Shown here piece after piece: positions 1-8,462 of a stretch of 64,000 nucleotides of DNA. The position numbers and the translations under genes were made by a program. Under the pieces are notes generated by a model. That model was not told the origin of the DNA. It searched no databases and worked only from the letters and a program-made list of their open reading frames with translations. The DNA is from JABMQW01 sp964439935. GTDB taxonomy: Bacteria; Fidelibacterota; Marinisomatia; Marinisomatales; TCS56. Each line of letters starts with the position of its first letter. The first letter of the stretch is position 1. The DNA is taken from the NCBI GenBank assembly GCA_964439935.1, contig CAYTPW010000001.1, positions 1 through 64,000 of the forward strand. Reading direction: 5' to 3'.

Positions 1-10
1 GCTGATCATA

Positions 11-135
11 CAGAATAGTATGGAGAATACCGATTTTACTTACGGATTAATGGATAGTTTGATTTTGGATTCCCGTAAACGTCTAATCGATTTTGATTAT
101 GGGAATGGTGTGTCAAAAACGACGGTTTATGGGAC
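11..135 (+). repeat. OIR repeat copy 1 (head subtype)
   Basis: This is the first copy of the dispersed oriented intergenic repeat. A head motif (agtatggagaatacc) is followed by the core around 84-102 and the tail tgtcaaaaacgacggtttat. The stretch 1-391 holds no convincing gene. A short segment at 200-226 (ggagggggtctgaagtatcatag) resembles 27232-27256, downstream of another OIR copy. Confidence 0.85.
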
Positions 136-391
136 AATTTCGTATGCGTTACTGCAGGTCCAATCTCCGCAGGGAAATTTTTAATAAAGTCTAAATGATA
201 CGGAGGGGGTCTGAAGTATCATAGGAATCTGAATTAGATTCTATTTATCCTCACCGTTGTATAAATTAGATTATCTAAATACAAATTATACTCTGTGTTG
301 TACATTGGAAACGAGAGAGAAAGCGATGTATGATAAATTCATCAAATAGCAATCCCTGATGTTTTACCAATCGGCAAAATGGGCTGTAGAT

Positions 392-1192
392 ATGGTTAGG
401 TACAAAAATGGGATCAAGATAAATATATATATTTTAACATTAATTCTATTTTCCCTCGTTTCATGTGAAAGTGGATGGGAGCCTCCTGAAAATCCCAATC
501 CGAAACAAATCTTTGAGGAAGCACGGATTGATTTCAAGGAGCAACGGTATGAAGAAGCACTAGCAAAACACGTGTGGTACCATAAAAAAGCTTTGAACTA
601 CAGGCGATCTTTAGCGGGTGTCAGGCTCTCCTTTGCTCTACAAGATTGGTATAAGTTGGGGCAGGTTTACCCACCAGCATTGTCAAAACTCAAGGAAATA
701 AGGGCCGAAGCAAGGAAGAAGATATTGGCTGGGGAGAATATTCATGAACTATTTATCGATTTTTCAGCGATTAATCGCACTTTGGCTGAAGACTCACTTA
801 CTTCGCAATTATTTATTGTTCTTGAAGCCAAAAATCCCATGCTTGCGAAAGAAATCTTCAGATCTGCACAGCCTGCTCTCATTAAGGCCAAAGAATACGC
901 TAAGTATGGTAAATATATTGATCCTGAAATGCAGTTACTTAGCATGATTCACAGGTTCCAGGAGAACATAGAACGCGCCGAAGACCCGAAATATGGTGAT
1001 AGTTTCAAAGAGTATACAGTTATGCGTTTTACCAACGAGGCAGCAACTATGATATCAATCTTAGTATTAACTAATCGTCTGGCTGAGGCTGAAAAAATTG
1101 CCTTTGATGTCAAAAAGGAATATCAAGATGAAACATTTTATTCCTTTGTTGATAGCGCTCTTCAAGGGATCGTTCCTGAGCCGTGGCCATAA
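392..1192 (+). CDS. Putative lipoprotein, all-helical, unknown function
   Basis: The protein begins with a hydrophobic segment and a lipobox (LVSC) about 25 residues from the chosen start, so it is probably an envelope lipoprotein. The rest (about 240 residues) is charged and helical with short repeats resembling tetratricopeptide helices (KQIFEEARIDFKEQRYEEAL; a later AEAEKIAFDVKKEY stretch). I do not recognise a family. The frame is open from 359, but the internal ATG at 392 gives a normal signal peptide and is preferred. Neither start has a clear ribosome binding site. The gene stands alone between two OIR copies. A TPR-like periplasmic scaffold is possible but not shown. Confidence 0.7.
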   Translation: MVRYKNGIKINIYILTLILFSLVSCESGWEPPENPNPKQIFEEARIDFKEQRYEEALAKHVWYHKKALNYRRSLAGVRLSFALQDWYKLGQVYPPALSKLKEIRAEARKKILAGENIHELFIDFSAINRTLAEDSLTSQLFIVLEAKNPMLAKEIFRSAQPALIKAKEYAKYGKYIDPEMQLLSMIHRFQENIERAEDPKYGDSFKEYTVMRFTNEAATMISILVLTNRLAEAEKIAFDVKKEYQDETFYSFVDSALQGIVPEPWP

Positions 1193-1375
1193 AAGTATCG
1201 TGTCTAACATAGTAAGACTAAACAACTAACAGATTTTCAGCCTATAACATAGTGTAATACCGGCTCAATATAATTGATCAGACCGACGTTTATCCGATTC
1301 AATCAATGAACTATAGCAACTTTTCACCCCATTTCAGAATAAATACATATTACATGCATACCATTTGATAGTTGT

Positions 1376-1610
1376 GTCCCATAACCCATACCTATATGAC
1401 ACTCCCCAGCCCTAAGTGTCTCATAAACGTCTAATCGATTTTGATAATGGGAATGGTGTCTCAAAAACGAAGGTTTATTAAATGCTGACTTTGCTACCAA
1501 TGGTATTTAAGTCTCTGCAAAAAACAAATATGTAAAACTTGTAATACTATGGATATAAGCAATCTTAATACTTTAAGTTCTCGCATTATACCTGGTCCAC
1601 ATAAGAGAAT
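1376..1610 (+). repeat. OIR repeat copy 2 (full length)
   Basis: Part A (1376-1480) has the usual opening acccatacct..actccccagccct, then the core (ctaatcgattttgataatgg) and the tail aaaaacgaaggttta. Part B at 1558-1610 reads aatactttaagttctcgcat then cctggtcc. It ends 86 nt before the start codon at 1697. Gap 1193-1696 holds nothing else I recognise. Confidence 0.85.
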
Positions 1611-1696
1611 AGATCATATGATATTATGTTAAGTCATGGTATCGAATCTTAGGAAATCGGACCGTTAATAAATAACTGAGTTTGCAGAGTTAAACC

Positions 1697-3013
1697 ATGA
1701 AAAAAACAACTAGAATAATTCTTCTAATTTTAGTCCTGTTGGGTCTCGTTGGATTACAGCTAATTATGGCAGGTAAGGCCAAACGGATCAAAACCGGAAA
1801 TGCGATATTTATTCATCCTGATGGCAGCGGGCCGGCCATGTGGGGAGCCTTGCGGATGCTGAAAATGGGGCCGGATGGAATGCTCAACTGGGATTATCTG
1901 GAAGAACTTGGAGTATATCGCGGACATCTCACTAACTCACTGTCCAGTTCATCCAATGGTGCTGCAACTGCCCACGCGCTGGGTGTTAAAGCCGGTTACC
2001 TGGCCTATGGAATCAATCCTGAAAAACCATTCAAATCACTGTCTGGTAAAGATTACAGTATTATGGCCGAAGCACGCGCTGCAGGATTCTCAACTGCTAT
2101 CATCAATAGTGGGCATATTTGTGAACCTGGTTCAGGTGTGTTCATGTCCAATTACACCAATCGCCTATTTACTGATCAAATTTCCAAACAGATTATTAAC
2201 AGCGGTGCTGATATTATTCTGTCAGGTGGTGAAGTTTTGCTGCTTCCACCCGAAATTATCGGTCGACATGCCGAGCCCGGACGCCGCCAGGATAGTAAAA
2301 ACCTGATCAAACAGGCCGAAGCATTAGGTTATACAGTCGTTTACACCAAAGATGAACTGATGGTTCTGCCGGCCAGTACCGATAAGGTTTTTGGTGTTTT
2401 TTCAGCTATTCATACCTTTAATGACAATACTGAGGAAAAGCTGGATTCGTTGGGCCTCCCACTATTTAATCCCTTGGCGCCGACTCTGGCGGAGATGACT
2501 GCCAAGGCTTTGGAAATTCTGGATTATAAGGGTAAACACTTTTTAATGGTTGTTGAAGAAGAAGGGACCGACAATTTTTCCAATTTTAATAATGCTCGCG
2601 GCGCACTGGAGGCATTACGTCATGCTGATGAGGCCATTGGTGTTGTCCGAAAATTTATTGATCAAAATCCAAGAACGATGTTGATAACCGCGGCTGACAG
2701 CGATGCCGGTGGAATTGAAGTTGTGGGCGTTCGTGATTCGCTTGCTTTTAACCAATCCCTGCCAACCAATGATCCTAATGGAGCGCCCATCGATGGACGA
2801 AATGGAACGGGAACGCAACCTTTCCAAGCTCAACCGGACCAATTTGGCAATGCCCTGTTTTTTAGCGTAAGGTGGTCGCTGGGTGGGGATGCGGCCGGCG
2901 GTGTCGTGGCCAAAGCTCATGGTCTGAATGCTCACCTGTTGCCAAATAACGTTGATAATACTGATATCTACCGAATGATGTACGCCACGCTTTTTGGAGT
3001 GTGGTTACCCTGA
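1697..3013 (+). CDS. Divergent alkaline phosphatase superfamily protein, secreted or membrane-anchored
   Basis: The overall layout matches the alkaline phosphatase family (PF00245). An N-terminal hydrophobic signal or anchor (residues 6-25) is followed by an HPDGSG motif (39-44) equivalent to the usual GDGMG with its metal-binding Asp. EEEGTDNFSNFNN (287-299) replaces the metal motif normally written EGxxIDxAxHxND, and TAADSDAGG (331-339) replaces TADHETGG. A C-terminal His follows (about 405), then NVDNTDIYRMM. The usual nucleophile motif (TDSAATATA) appears as SSSNGAATA (84-92), so the standard Ser position is Gly, and two of the usual metal His are Asn and Ser. I recall a branch of alkaline phosphatase-like proteins with this HPDG/SNG pattern, so this may be a subfamily rather than decay. 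Activity cannot be assumed. The gene is monocistronic behind an OIR. Confidence 0.8.
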   Translation: MKKTTRIILLILVLLGLVGLQLIMAGKAKRIKTGNAIFIHPDGSGPAMWGALRMLKMGPDGMLNWDYLEELGVYRGHLTNSLSSSSNGAATAHALGVKAGYLAYGINPEKPFKSLSGKDYSIMAEARAAGFSTAIINSGHICEPGSGVFMSNYTNRLFTDQISKQIINSGADIILSGGEVLLLPPEIIGRHAEPGRRQDSKNLIKQAEALGYTVVYTKDELMVLPASTDKVFGVFSAIHTFNDNTEEKLDSLGLPLFNPLAPTLAEMTAKALEILDYKGKHFLMVVEEEGTDNFSNFNNARGALEALRHADEAIGVVRKFIDQNPRTMLITAADSDAGGIEVVGVRDSLAFNQSLPTNDPNGAPIDGRNGTGTQPFQAQPDQFGNALFFSVRWSLGGDAAGGVVAKAHGLNAHLLPNNVDNTDIYRMMYATLFGVWLP

Positions 3014-3187
3014 GTAATCAACAATCGGTGGAAATTAATTATCGGTCTGGCCAGCCTGAGGAAACAGACTTTTTCAATTTATTTTCGTGTACCGACTGGA
3101 ATCAACAATATAACTTAATTTTGGTAAAAATTCCTGAGAAAGATGTATTAATTGGAGAATATTATCAGGTGAAATGACCCAAATTCC

Positions 3188-3269
3188 CAAAATAACATGC
3201 TGGTATTCTCCTTTTATTGACAATCAAACTTCCAAATATGGAAGTTCTGAATGCCAGCATGTTATTTTG
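3188..3269. repeat. Compound hairpin / MITE-like inverted repeat
   Basis: Arms of 21 bp at 3188-3208 and 3249-3269 (caaaataacatgctgg and its complement) pair with a single T/G difference. Inside lies a second perfect hairpin, aacttcc/ggaagtt, at 3227-3246. The element abuts the inner part of OIR copy 3 and appears to replace its opening segment, which suggests a small insertion into the repeat. It contains no coding sequence. Confidence 0.75.
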
Positions 3270-3350
3270 AAACTCTCCAGCCCTCATATTCCAAAAAACG
3301 TTATATCGATTTTGATTATGGGAATGGTATGTTAAAACAGGTGGCCACTT
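3270..3350 (+). repeat. OIR repeat copy 3 (part A)
   Basis: The sequence reads ctctccagccctcatattcc and then the core atcgattttgattatgggaa. It lies between the plus-strand phosphatase and the 3' end of the minus-strand hydrolase. The rest of gap 3014-3445 outside this copy and the adjoining hairpin shows nothing recognisable. Confidence 0.8.
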
Positions 3351-3445
3351 GATCAGTGAATACCTCATCATTGTTGATGTATCAGAGTTGTACAAAAGCG
3401 CTAAACTAAAGTCATCAGACGACGGTCTAAAACCCGCGCCCTAGG

Positions 3446-4402
3446 TTATTCCAGCAAGTTCCTTTTCAATAACCAGATTTCAGTTACATTCAACACGTTA
3501 TTGATGAGCTCCTTTTTCGACGGTAAAATATGTTTAGAATCAATCCAAACAATATCCTTGGGCTTACTAGCCATCTGAAATAAAGCAATCATAGAATCGT
3601 ATGGGATTCGCTCATCACGGGTGGAATTAATCAATAAGAACGGGCGGGGTGAAACCAGATGAATATAATTAAGGGGTTCATAAGGAGCGAGTAGATATGC
3701 AGCAAATGGCCACAAAAACGGTGAGAGATATTGGTAATCGTCTGGAATCTGTAGCAATACCATATCAACTAAATGTCCACCCCCATGAGTATTGACCAAT
3801 CCGTCAATGCGTGAATCTAATGCTGTGGCTATCACACTGTAAGGTACACCGAAACTTGATCCAATCATCACTACGCGGTTTGTATCGACTTCTGGAAAAG
3901 TATGGATAAATCCGGTCGTAAGCAGTACCGCACCAAATGATTCCGCAATCGCTGTTGAGATAATTGGCAAGTCGAATAAGAATTCTAAATTACTGTACCG
4001 TGTTTTTCCCTTGTACGCATAATCTACACCAACTAACATTAGATTTGAGTCTGTGTTAATAAGCTGGATGGATCGGGATCCGGTTTGAATTCCTCCCAAG
4101 ATTATTAATGCTGGCACTTGTTGTCCCGACTTAAGATTTGCTGGTCTTCGAATTCGTATATTGAAATGATAACCACGTGTACTCATAATTTGGTAACTGC
4201 GATCAAGCCAACGTCCCTGAATATTAGCACTAACCAAAGTATGTGATTCTATGGTACCGGCTTGCGATTTTAAAAATTCGGTGTAATCATAGTTTAGGTG
4301 ATGGATAAATAAAATCAGAGCGACAAATAATGGTATCATTGCCAGACCAATCCAATCTTCAATACTAAAAGGATGGTTTTTGGTATTTGATAACTTTGTC
4401 AA
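3446..4402 (-). CDS. Alpha/beta hydrolase with N-terminal membrane anchor
   Basis: A hydrophobic helix at residues 18-34 anchors an alpha/beta-hydrolase domain. The nucleophile elbow GSSFG (181-185, Ser183) is clear. A likely acid is Asp263 in STRDERIP, and the catalytic His is His291 in DSKHILP, so the triad looks complete. An oxyanion-type strand LIILGG (99-104) precedes it. The length (318 aa) suits the dienelactone hydrolase / acetyl-xylan esterase / prolyl-oligopeptidase-like group. The substrate cannot be told. The gene is transcribed alone on the minus strand, divergent from the serine hydrolase at 4920. Confidence 0.8.
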   Translation of the reverse strand: MTKLSNTKNHPFSIEDWIGLAMIPLFVALILFIHHLNYDYTEFLKSQAGTIESHTLVSANIQGRWLDRSYQIMSTRGYHFNIRIRRPANLKSGQQVPALIILGGIQTGSRSIQLINTDSNLMLVGVDYAYKGKTRYSNLEFLFDLPIISTAIAESFGAVLLTTGFIHTFPEVDTNRVVMIGSSFGVPYSVIATALDSRIDGLVNTHGGGHLVDMVLLQIPDDYQYLSPFLWPFAAYLLAPYEPLNYIHLVSPRPFLLINSTRDERIPYDSMIALFQMASKPKDIVWIDSKHILPSKKELINNVLNVTEIWLLKRNLLE

Positions 4403-4524
4403 AGTAATTCCACCAATTACATTAAACCATAAAACCCAGCGGTATTCAAGTCACCGTTAACACTATAAGAATTTAAATGTATTTACGGCAGCGATTTACT
4501 ATTTTATTTGAACTGAAGGTGTGG

Positions 4525-4612
4525 TTTTTTAGTTAGCCGTACAGATTTGATGTAAAAGTTAAGGTGGTTCTTTTGGGTAAATTACTGATGAACAAAAGGA
4601 TGCAAAATGTAC
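4525..4612 (+). repeat. Left arm of inverted repeat pair flanking the serine hydrolase
   Basis: About 88 nt here match the reverse complement of 6421-6510. The shared blocks are gatttgatgtaaaa, aaggtg, cttttgggtaaattac and aaaggatg, with mismatches between them (roughly three quarters identical by eye). The pair brackets OIR copy 4, the serine hydrolase gene and the tRNA-like fragment. Gap 4403-4524 otherwise shows nothing. Confidence 0.65.
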
Positions 4613-4872
4613 CAAACTCATACCTATTTGGTACACCCCGAGCCCTCAAATTCCTAAAAACATCTGATTGATTTTGGAAATGGTGTGTCAAAAAGGACGG
4701 TTTATGGCACACCCTTATTAAAAACAGCAGTTTTGCAGTCCATGTGATTATGCAAGTTATTATCAAGAAAATTGAATGCCCAATAAACAACTGGAAACGT
4801 TGAAAATAGCTGTATGAATGCCTTAAGTTCTCGCGTCAATCCTGGTCAAACTTCTAGAGGGCTGGTCATTAG
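4610..4872 (+). repeat. OIR repeat copy 4 (full length)
   Basis: Part A (4610-4710) has accaaactcatacctatttg, a slightly shortened core, and the tail tcaaaaaggacggtttatgg. The middle includes cccaataaacaactggaaacg. Part B (4808-4872) is ccttaagttctcgcgtcaat, then cctggtcaaac and agggctggtca. It ends 47 nt before the start codon at 4920, so it probably forms the 5' leader or promoter region of that gene. Confidence 0.85.
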
Positions 4873-4919
4873 TCTGGACATTTATAGAGCTGAAGCCAAA
4901 TAAAAGGCAGAGTATTACT

Positions 4920-6068
4920 ATGAAAGTGTTCCCAAGTTCTATTTTCTTCACCTTCATTTTACTCTTCCCAATAATTCTTATCGCCCTGATTCCAGATAAG
5001 GCAGAGCTGAAAATCAAGCAACTCTTAGAAAAAAGTGTAGAAAGGAACAAAAATGTCCATCTCGGTCTTCTACTAGTCCACTCGGACAAGCTAGACATTC
5101 ATTGGAAATATACAGCTGGGGAAGTTGAGGATGAGAATGCCCGCTATCATGTTGCCAGTATTGGAAAGATTTTCACTGCAACGCTCATTAGTCAACTGGT
5201 TGAAAAGGGGATGTTCAAATTTGATACACCAATTGCTACGATTCTCCCCGATGCACTATTGAATGATCTGTTTGTTTATAGAGGAAAAGATTACAGGAAT
5301 GCAGTGCATGTTCACCACCTATTGAATCATACCTCCGGTGTCGCGGACTGGTATGAGGACAAGCCTGAAAATGGTCCTTCATTTCTCAGTCAAGCGCTAA
5401 TCGATCCCGATCGAGTCTGGACTCATGAGGATGCTCTGTTATTTACACAACGGCATCTCAAGGCTATAGCACCTCCAGGCGAAAAATTTCATTACAGTGA
5501 TACTGGCTATCATTTATTGGGAAAAATCATTGAGACAGTGACCGGTGATTCGCTCCATCACGTTCTACATCAGGAGATTTTTATTCCGCAGCAAATGCAC
5601 CAGAGCCAAATGCTGTTCTACTCTGAGCCTGCGGACTCGGATGCTACGAATATGCTTCCTGTGTGGTTAGGGGATATTGAAGTTAGCTCGCATAAATGGC
5701 TAAAAGCCGACTGGACCGGCGGGGGAGTGGTGAGCAATACAGAAGATTTATTGAAGTATATGCGCGCACTGGTGCATCATGAACTTCTCAACGAGTATAC
5801 TCTATCTGCTTGGCAGGACAAAGCAAGATTTGGATACGGTATTGATTATGGTTATGGGGTGGTGTTTTTGAATTTCAATAAATTTTCACTGTTCTACTCA
5901 AAAAACCTGAATATCTGGGGTAACTGGGGCTCTATAGCCGCTTTTATGTTTTATAATCCAGAACATGATATTTATGTAATAGGTACATTCAATCAATCCA
6001 GATACATTCAAAAAACGGTTCCCTTTTTGATGCGTGTCATGCGAATTATTGATAAGATAGAGCCATAA
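4920..6068 (+). CDS. Serine hydrolase, beta-lactamase / class C PBP family
   Basis: The protein is a secreted or membrane-anchored member of the beta-lactamase-related serine hydrolases (PF00144). It has an N-terminal hydrophobic segment (residues 8-24), the SxxK nucleophile motif SIGK (80-83), the HTSGV motif (137-141) and a Tyr motif YSD (192-194) in place of YxN. After the Tyr motif the sequence GYHLLGKIIETVTG is typical of the family. At 382 aa the length is normal. The fold serves D-Ala-D-Ala carboxypeptidases, esterases and peptidases, so the substrate is open. It is flanked by an OIR copy upstream and a strong terminator about 190 nt downstream. Confidence 0.85.
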   Translation: MKVFPSSIFFTFILLFPIILIALIPDKAELKIKQLLEKSVERNKNVHLGLLLVHSDKLDIHWKYTAGEVEDENARYHVASIGKIFTATLISQLVEKGMFKFDTPIATILPDALLNDLFVYRGKDYRNAVHVHHLLNHTSGVADWYEDKPENGPSFLSQALIDPDRVWTHEDALLFTQRHLKAIAPPGEKFHYSDTGYHLLGKIIETVTGDSLHHVLHQEIFIPQQMHQSQMLFYSEPADSDATNMLPVWLGDIEVSSHKWLKADWTGGGVVSNTEDLLKYMRALVHHELLNEYTLSAWQDKARFGYGIDYGYGVVFLNFNKFSLFYSKNLNIWGNWGSIAAFMFYNPEHDIYVIGTFNQSRYIQKTVPFLMRVMRIIDKIEP

Positions 6069-6160
6069 CTACTCATGAAAACCTCTTCTTGAATGGGATT
6101 TTCTGATAAGCTGGTTATAAAATCTATGCCACCATTTTAACGCCAACGTTTTTCATTTGT

Positions 6161-6256
6161 CGACGAGACAGCGGAGTACTCATAATCCGCAGGTCTTTGA
6201 TCCAGCTTTCGCGGGGAGCGGGATTCTCCCGACAAGTCGGGACTGTGGGCCCACAA
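6161..6256 (+). other. tRNA-like fragment (CAT anticodon arm plus acceptor end)
   Basis: The sequence gagacagcgga..ctcataatccgcaggtc resembles the D-stem edge, anticodon arm with CAT loop and variable region of a Met or Ile2 tRNA, but with extra bases in the loop. A hairpin-rich filler follows (gcgggattctcccgac; cccgacaagtcggg). The end, gactgtgggcccacaa, resembles a tRNA acceptor strand. No proper 5' half or T arm is present, so this is a fragment and not a functional tRNA. Related fragments occur at 13771-13906 and 49126-49200. The motif tgccaccattttaacgcc just before it (6128) also opens several OIR heads. Confidence 0.55.
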
Positions 6257-6258
6257 TT

Positions 6259-6295
6259 AAAGTCCTTGTAAATCACTGATTTGCAGGGACTTTTT
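6259..6295 (+). terminator. Rho-independent terminator
   Basis: A 17-bp stem (6259-6275 with 6277-6293, including some G-U pairs) has a one-base apex (in practice a small loop) and runs into a T tract (6291-6295). It lies downstream of the serine hydrolase and immediately after the tRNA-like acceptor end, an arrangement typical of a tRNA gene terminator. Confidence 0.75.
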
Positions 6296-6420
6296 GCATA
6301 ATCGCATTTCTATAGAAATATGACCTAGAGGTGCAATAAAGGGCAGCCGAAATCAACTGATGGGCACTGTATGGGCACCGTAAATCGGCCAAACCGTTAT
6401 ATTTCAGCAGTTCCTTTTGG

Positions 6421-6510
6421 GGTCATTATTCATCCTTTCTATCAACGGTAATTTACCCAAAAGTAGCACCTTAGTTTTTACATCAAATTAGTCCGGCCGA
6501 TTAAAAAACT
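6421..6510 (-). repeat. Right arm of inverted repeat pair flanking the serine hydrolase
   Basis: This is the reverse-complement partner of 4525-4612, sharing gtaatttacccaaaag, cacctta, tttttacatcaaat and aaaaaacta. With the left arm it encloses about 1.8 kb. Between 6296 and 6420 there is a degenerate gggcagcc motif (6341) like those in the terminators near other OIR copies, and no gene. Confidence 0.6.
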
Positions 6511-6559
6511 AAACAATGCAAGCGTGGTTTTGGTGTATTATGATACTTGGGTTTAAAAA

Positions 6560-7855
6560 TTATAGAGCTATTTCCTTCGGCCAAGGATCTATTCTTGAAG
6601 TACCCCACAAGGTACTGATGTAATCTATCGAGAATAAGTCCTCCCAGGCGTGCATCCAATAGGTACCCTTGTCCGATAGAACAATCTGCTCACCGTCATC
6701 ACGTAGAAATCCAAGCAACGCTAAAGGCTTCAAATAATTCCCATATACATTATCAAAATTTCGGCTAAATCTTCTCCTAAAATCAGATTTGTTGAATTTA
6801 GTCTCATAAATACGCCAATATAACCAGCCAGCCATCTGTATTTGCTCCGATAAATCAAGGGCTAGTGCAATGGCCGTACCACCATTTTCAAAGGCTTTAA
6901 CATAATCGGCTGCATTGAAGGTGTTAAGATAAAAAACATCTTTAAGATATGAACCGCCACTGGCACCAAGTCCAATATAAAGCGGAACGGTAACAGAACA
7001 ATATTTTGATATTCCTTGTTTTGTGAAAGCCCAAACAGAACTTCTCTCAAAACCAGCAGAATAGAATATATTCTCTAATATGGCGAGCATCTTCCTTCTC
7101 TTGAATAAGTCGAATATATTGAAGGATCTATAACGGCCATTACTACCCATTTTTGTATAAGGGAATCTAAAAAGCGGATAAGCAGCAATTTGGTCCACTC
7201 CCATCTCGACCAGGGAATGTCCCGCTTGCTCAATTTCGTCATAGGTCTGATTTGGTAGGGCAAACATAAAATCTACGTTCACACAATCGAAGTCGCTATT
7301 AACAGCCCGCTCGACGGCTGACCTCACTTCACTTGTAGTATAGGGTCTTCTAAGTGTGTCAAGATGCCTGTCTTGAAGTGATTCCACACCGATGCTAAGA
7401 TAATTCACACCAAGGGCTTGAATTCTAACAAGATTATCTTGAGTCAGGTGGTTTGGATGACTTTCCATGTGGATATCACACTGCATATTGAAGACAATAT
7501 TAATGTGCTCGAGTATGTTTTCGATGCCATCATAAAGCATAGTTGTAGGAGTTCCACCGCCGATATAAAAGGAAGTTGCGGGTTTATTGCCGATAATTTC
7601 AGCGTAGAAATCAATCTCTCTTATTACAGCATTGGCATATCTTCTAGCCAAATCGGTGTTATAAATCTGCTTATTATAGGGACAATAAGGACAGATTTGC
7701 TCACAGAAGGGTATATGCAGGTATATTCCAATTTCATCTATTTCCTGGAACTTTCCATACAATTCTTTAGATGAAGGGGTTTTGTTCCGCAGTACAATAT
7801 TATGCTCACCTGTAATTAAGCGACTAAAACTTTTCCTGATTAATCTTTCGAACAT
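6560..7855 (-). CDS. Radical SAM protein, HemN/HemW-like
   Basis: The radical SAM cluster motif CEQICPYC (Cys51, Cys55, Cys58) follows the HIPF sequence typical of the HemN/HemW (coproporphyrinogen III oxidase-like) family. FYIGGGTPT is the SAM-binding glycine motif, and LSIGVESLQDRHLDTLRRPY is the family's ESLQ region. The C-terminal part (about residues 330-431) resembles the HemN C-terminal domain. At 431 aa the length fits. Members include oxygen-independent coproporphyrinogen oxidase, the heme chaperone HemW and heme-degrading methyltransferases, so I do not assign a gene name. It is the last gene of a minus-strand operon, 9 nt after the SRPBCC gene. Confidence 0.85.
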   Translation of the reverse strand: MFERLIRKSFSRLITGEHNIVLRNKTPSSKELYGKFQEIDEIGIYLHIPFCEQICPYCPYNKQIYNTDLARRYANAVIREIDFYAEIIGNKPATSFYIGGGTPTTMLYDGIENILEHINIVFNMQCDIHMESHPNHLTQDNLVRIQALGVNYLSIGVESLQDRHLDTLRRPYTTSEVRSAVERAVNSDFDCVNVDFMFALPNQTYDEIEQAGHSLVEMGVDQIAAYPLFRFPYTKMGSNGRYRSFNIFDLFKRRKMLAILENIFYSAGFERSSVWAFTKQGISKYCSVTVPLYIGLGASGGSYLKDVFYLNTFNAADYVKAFENGGTAIALALDLSEQIQMAGWLYWRIYETKFNKSDFRRRFSRNFDNVYGNYLKPLALLGFLRDDGEQIVLSDKGTYWMHAWEDLFSIDYISTLWGTSRIDPWPKEIAL

Positions 7856-7864
7856 ATTATATTC

Positions 7865-8455
7865 TTATTGGATTCTTCTAGAGCTGGGCTCTGAACAATT
7901 TTTTTCTATAAATTCCCTGAATTCACACAGAAAAACCAGTGCTTCTTTTACCACCAGATTGATATATGTATCTCTTAAAATACCGGAATTGAGTCGGCTC
8001 TCCTGAAAATACATAAGATGGCTTCCGGTGCCAGCAGGTTTTATCTGATAATAACCGCTGGATTGGTTCATTGTGGGTATAAGGTTCAGGTTGGTAGTGT
8101 TTGATAGCATTTCAAACTCAATTTTACGGTCATTCGGTCGCAAAATTCTATGCCAGGTTGATTGACTTTTAAAAAACACTAACTTCCGGTAGGTAAATGA
8201 TACATCATACCAGTTTTCCCCCTCCCCAACCAGATTTATTGACTCAGCACCAGCCGCATAACCGGATATATTCTTAAAATTATATATCAGGTCAACGAGA
8301 CTGTCTGGATCTGCTGTAACAAAGAAATTACCCCGAAATGAGTAGTAGTTCTCTGCTTGGTGAAATTTATAATCCAGGATATCGTTCCCACCTCCAATAA
8401 GCATAATTGGAAAGCATACAAATGATATGATAGCCGTTTTGTATTGATTGGTCAT
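7865..8455 (-). CDS. Secreted SRPBCC-like protein
   Basis: A signal peptide (hydrophobic stretch SFVCFPIMLIGG) precedes about 170 residues with the pattern of SRPBCC/START lipid-binding domains. This is a beta-rich stretch with VTADPDSLVDLIYNFKNISG near the start, central beta strands (KIEFEMLSNTT, GYYQIKPAGTGSHLMYFQES) and a long C-terminal helix. The family binds hydrophobic ligands. The ATG at 8455 lies 7 nt after the stop of the upstream radical SAM gene; an in-frame ATG at 8482 would overlap that gene and is the alternative. Its place between two radical SAM genes suggests that it carries or presents their product or substrate, which is inference. Confidence 0.65.
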   Translation of the reverse strand: MTNQYKTAIISFVCFPIMLIGGGNDILDYKFHQAENYYSFRGNFFVTADPDSLVDLIYNFKNISGYAAGAESINLVGEGENWYDVSFTYRKLVFFKSQSTWHRILRPNDRKIEFEMLSNTTNLNLIPTMNQSSGYYQIKPAGTGSHLMYFQESRLNSGILRDTYINLVVKEALVFLCEFREFIEKNCSEPSSRRIQ

Positions 8456-8462
8456 TAAACAG

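Noticed and set aside
3165..3395. Minus-strand frames such as 3165-3395, 4533-4790, 21463-21726, 25517-25765 and 44515-44727 as a protein family
   Set aside because: They translate similarly (HNQNRxxVFGNL) only because they all read the reverse strand of the OIR repeat. They have no start sites or context.
6161..6256. A functional tRNA-Met or tRNA-Ile(CAT) gene
   Set aside because: The anticodon loop is too long, and the D arm, T arm and 5' acceptor half are missing. Only fragments match.
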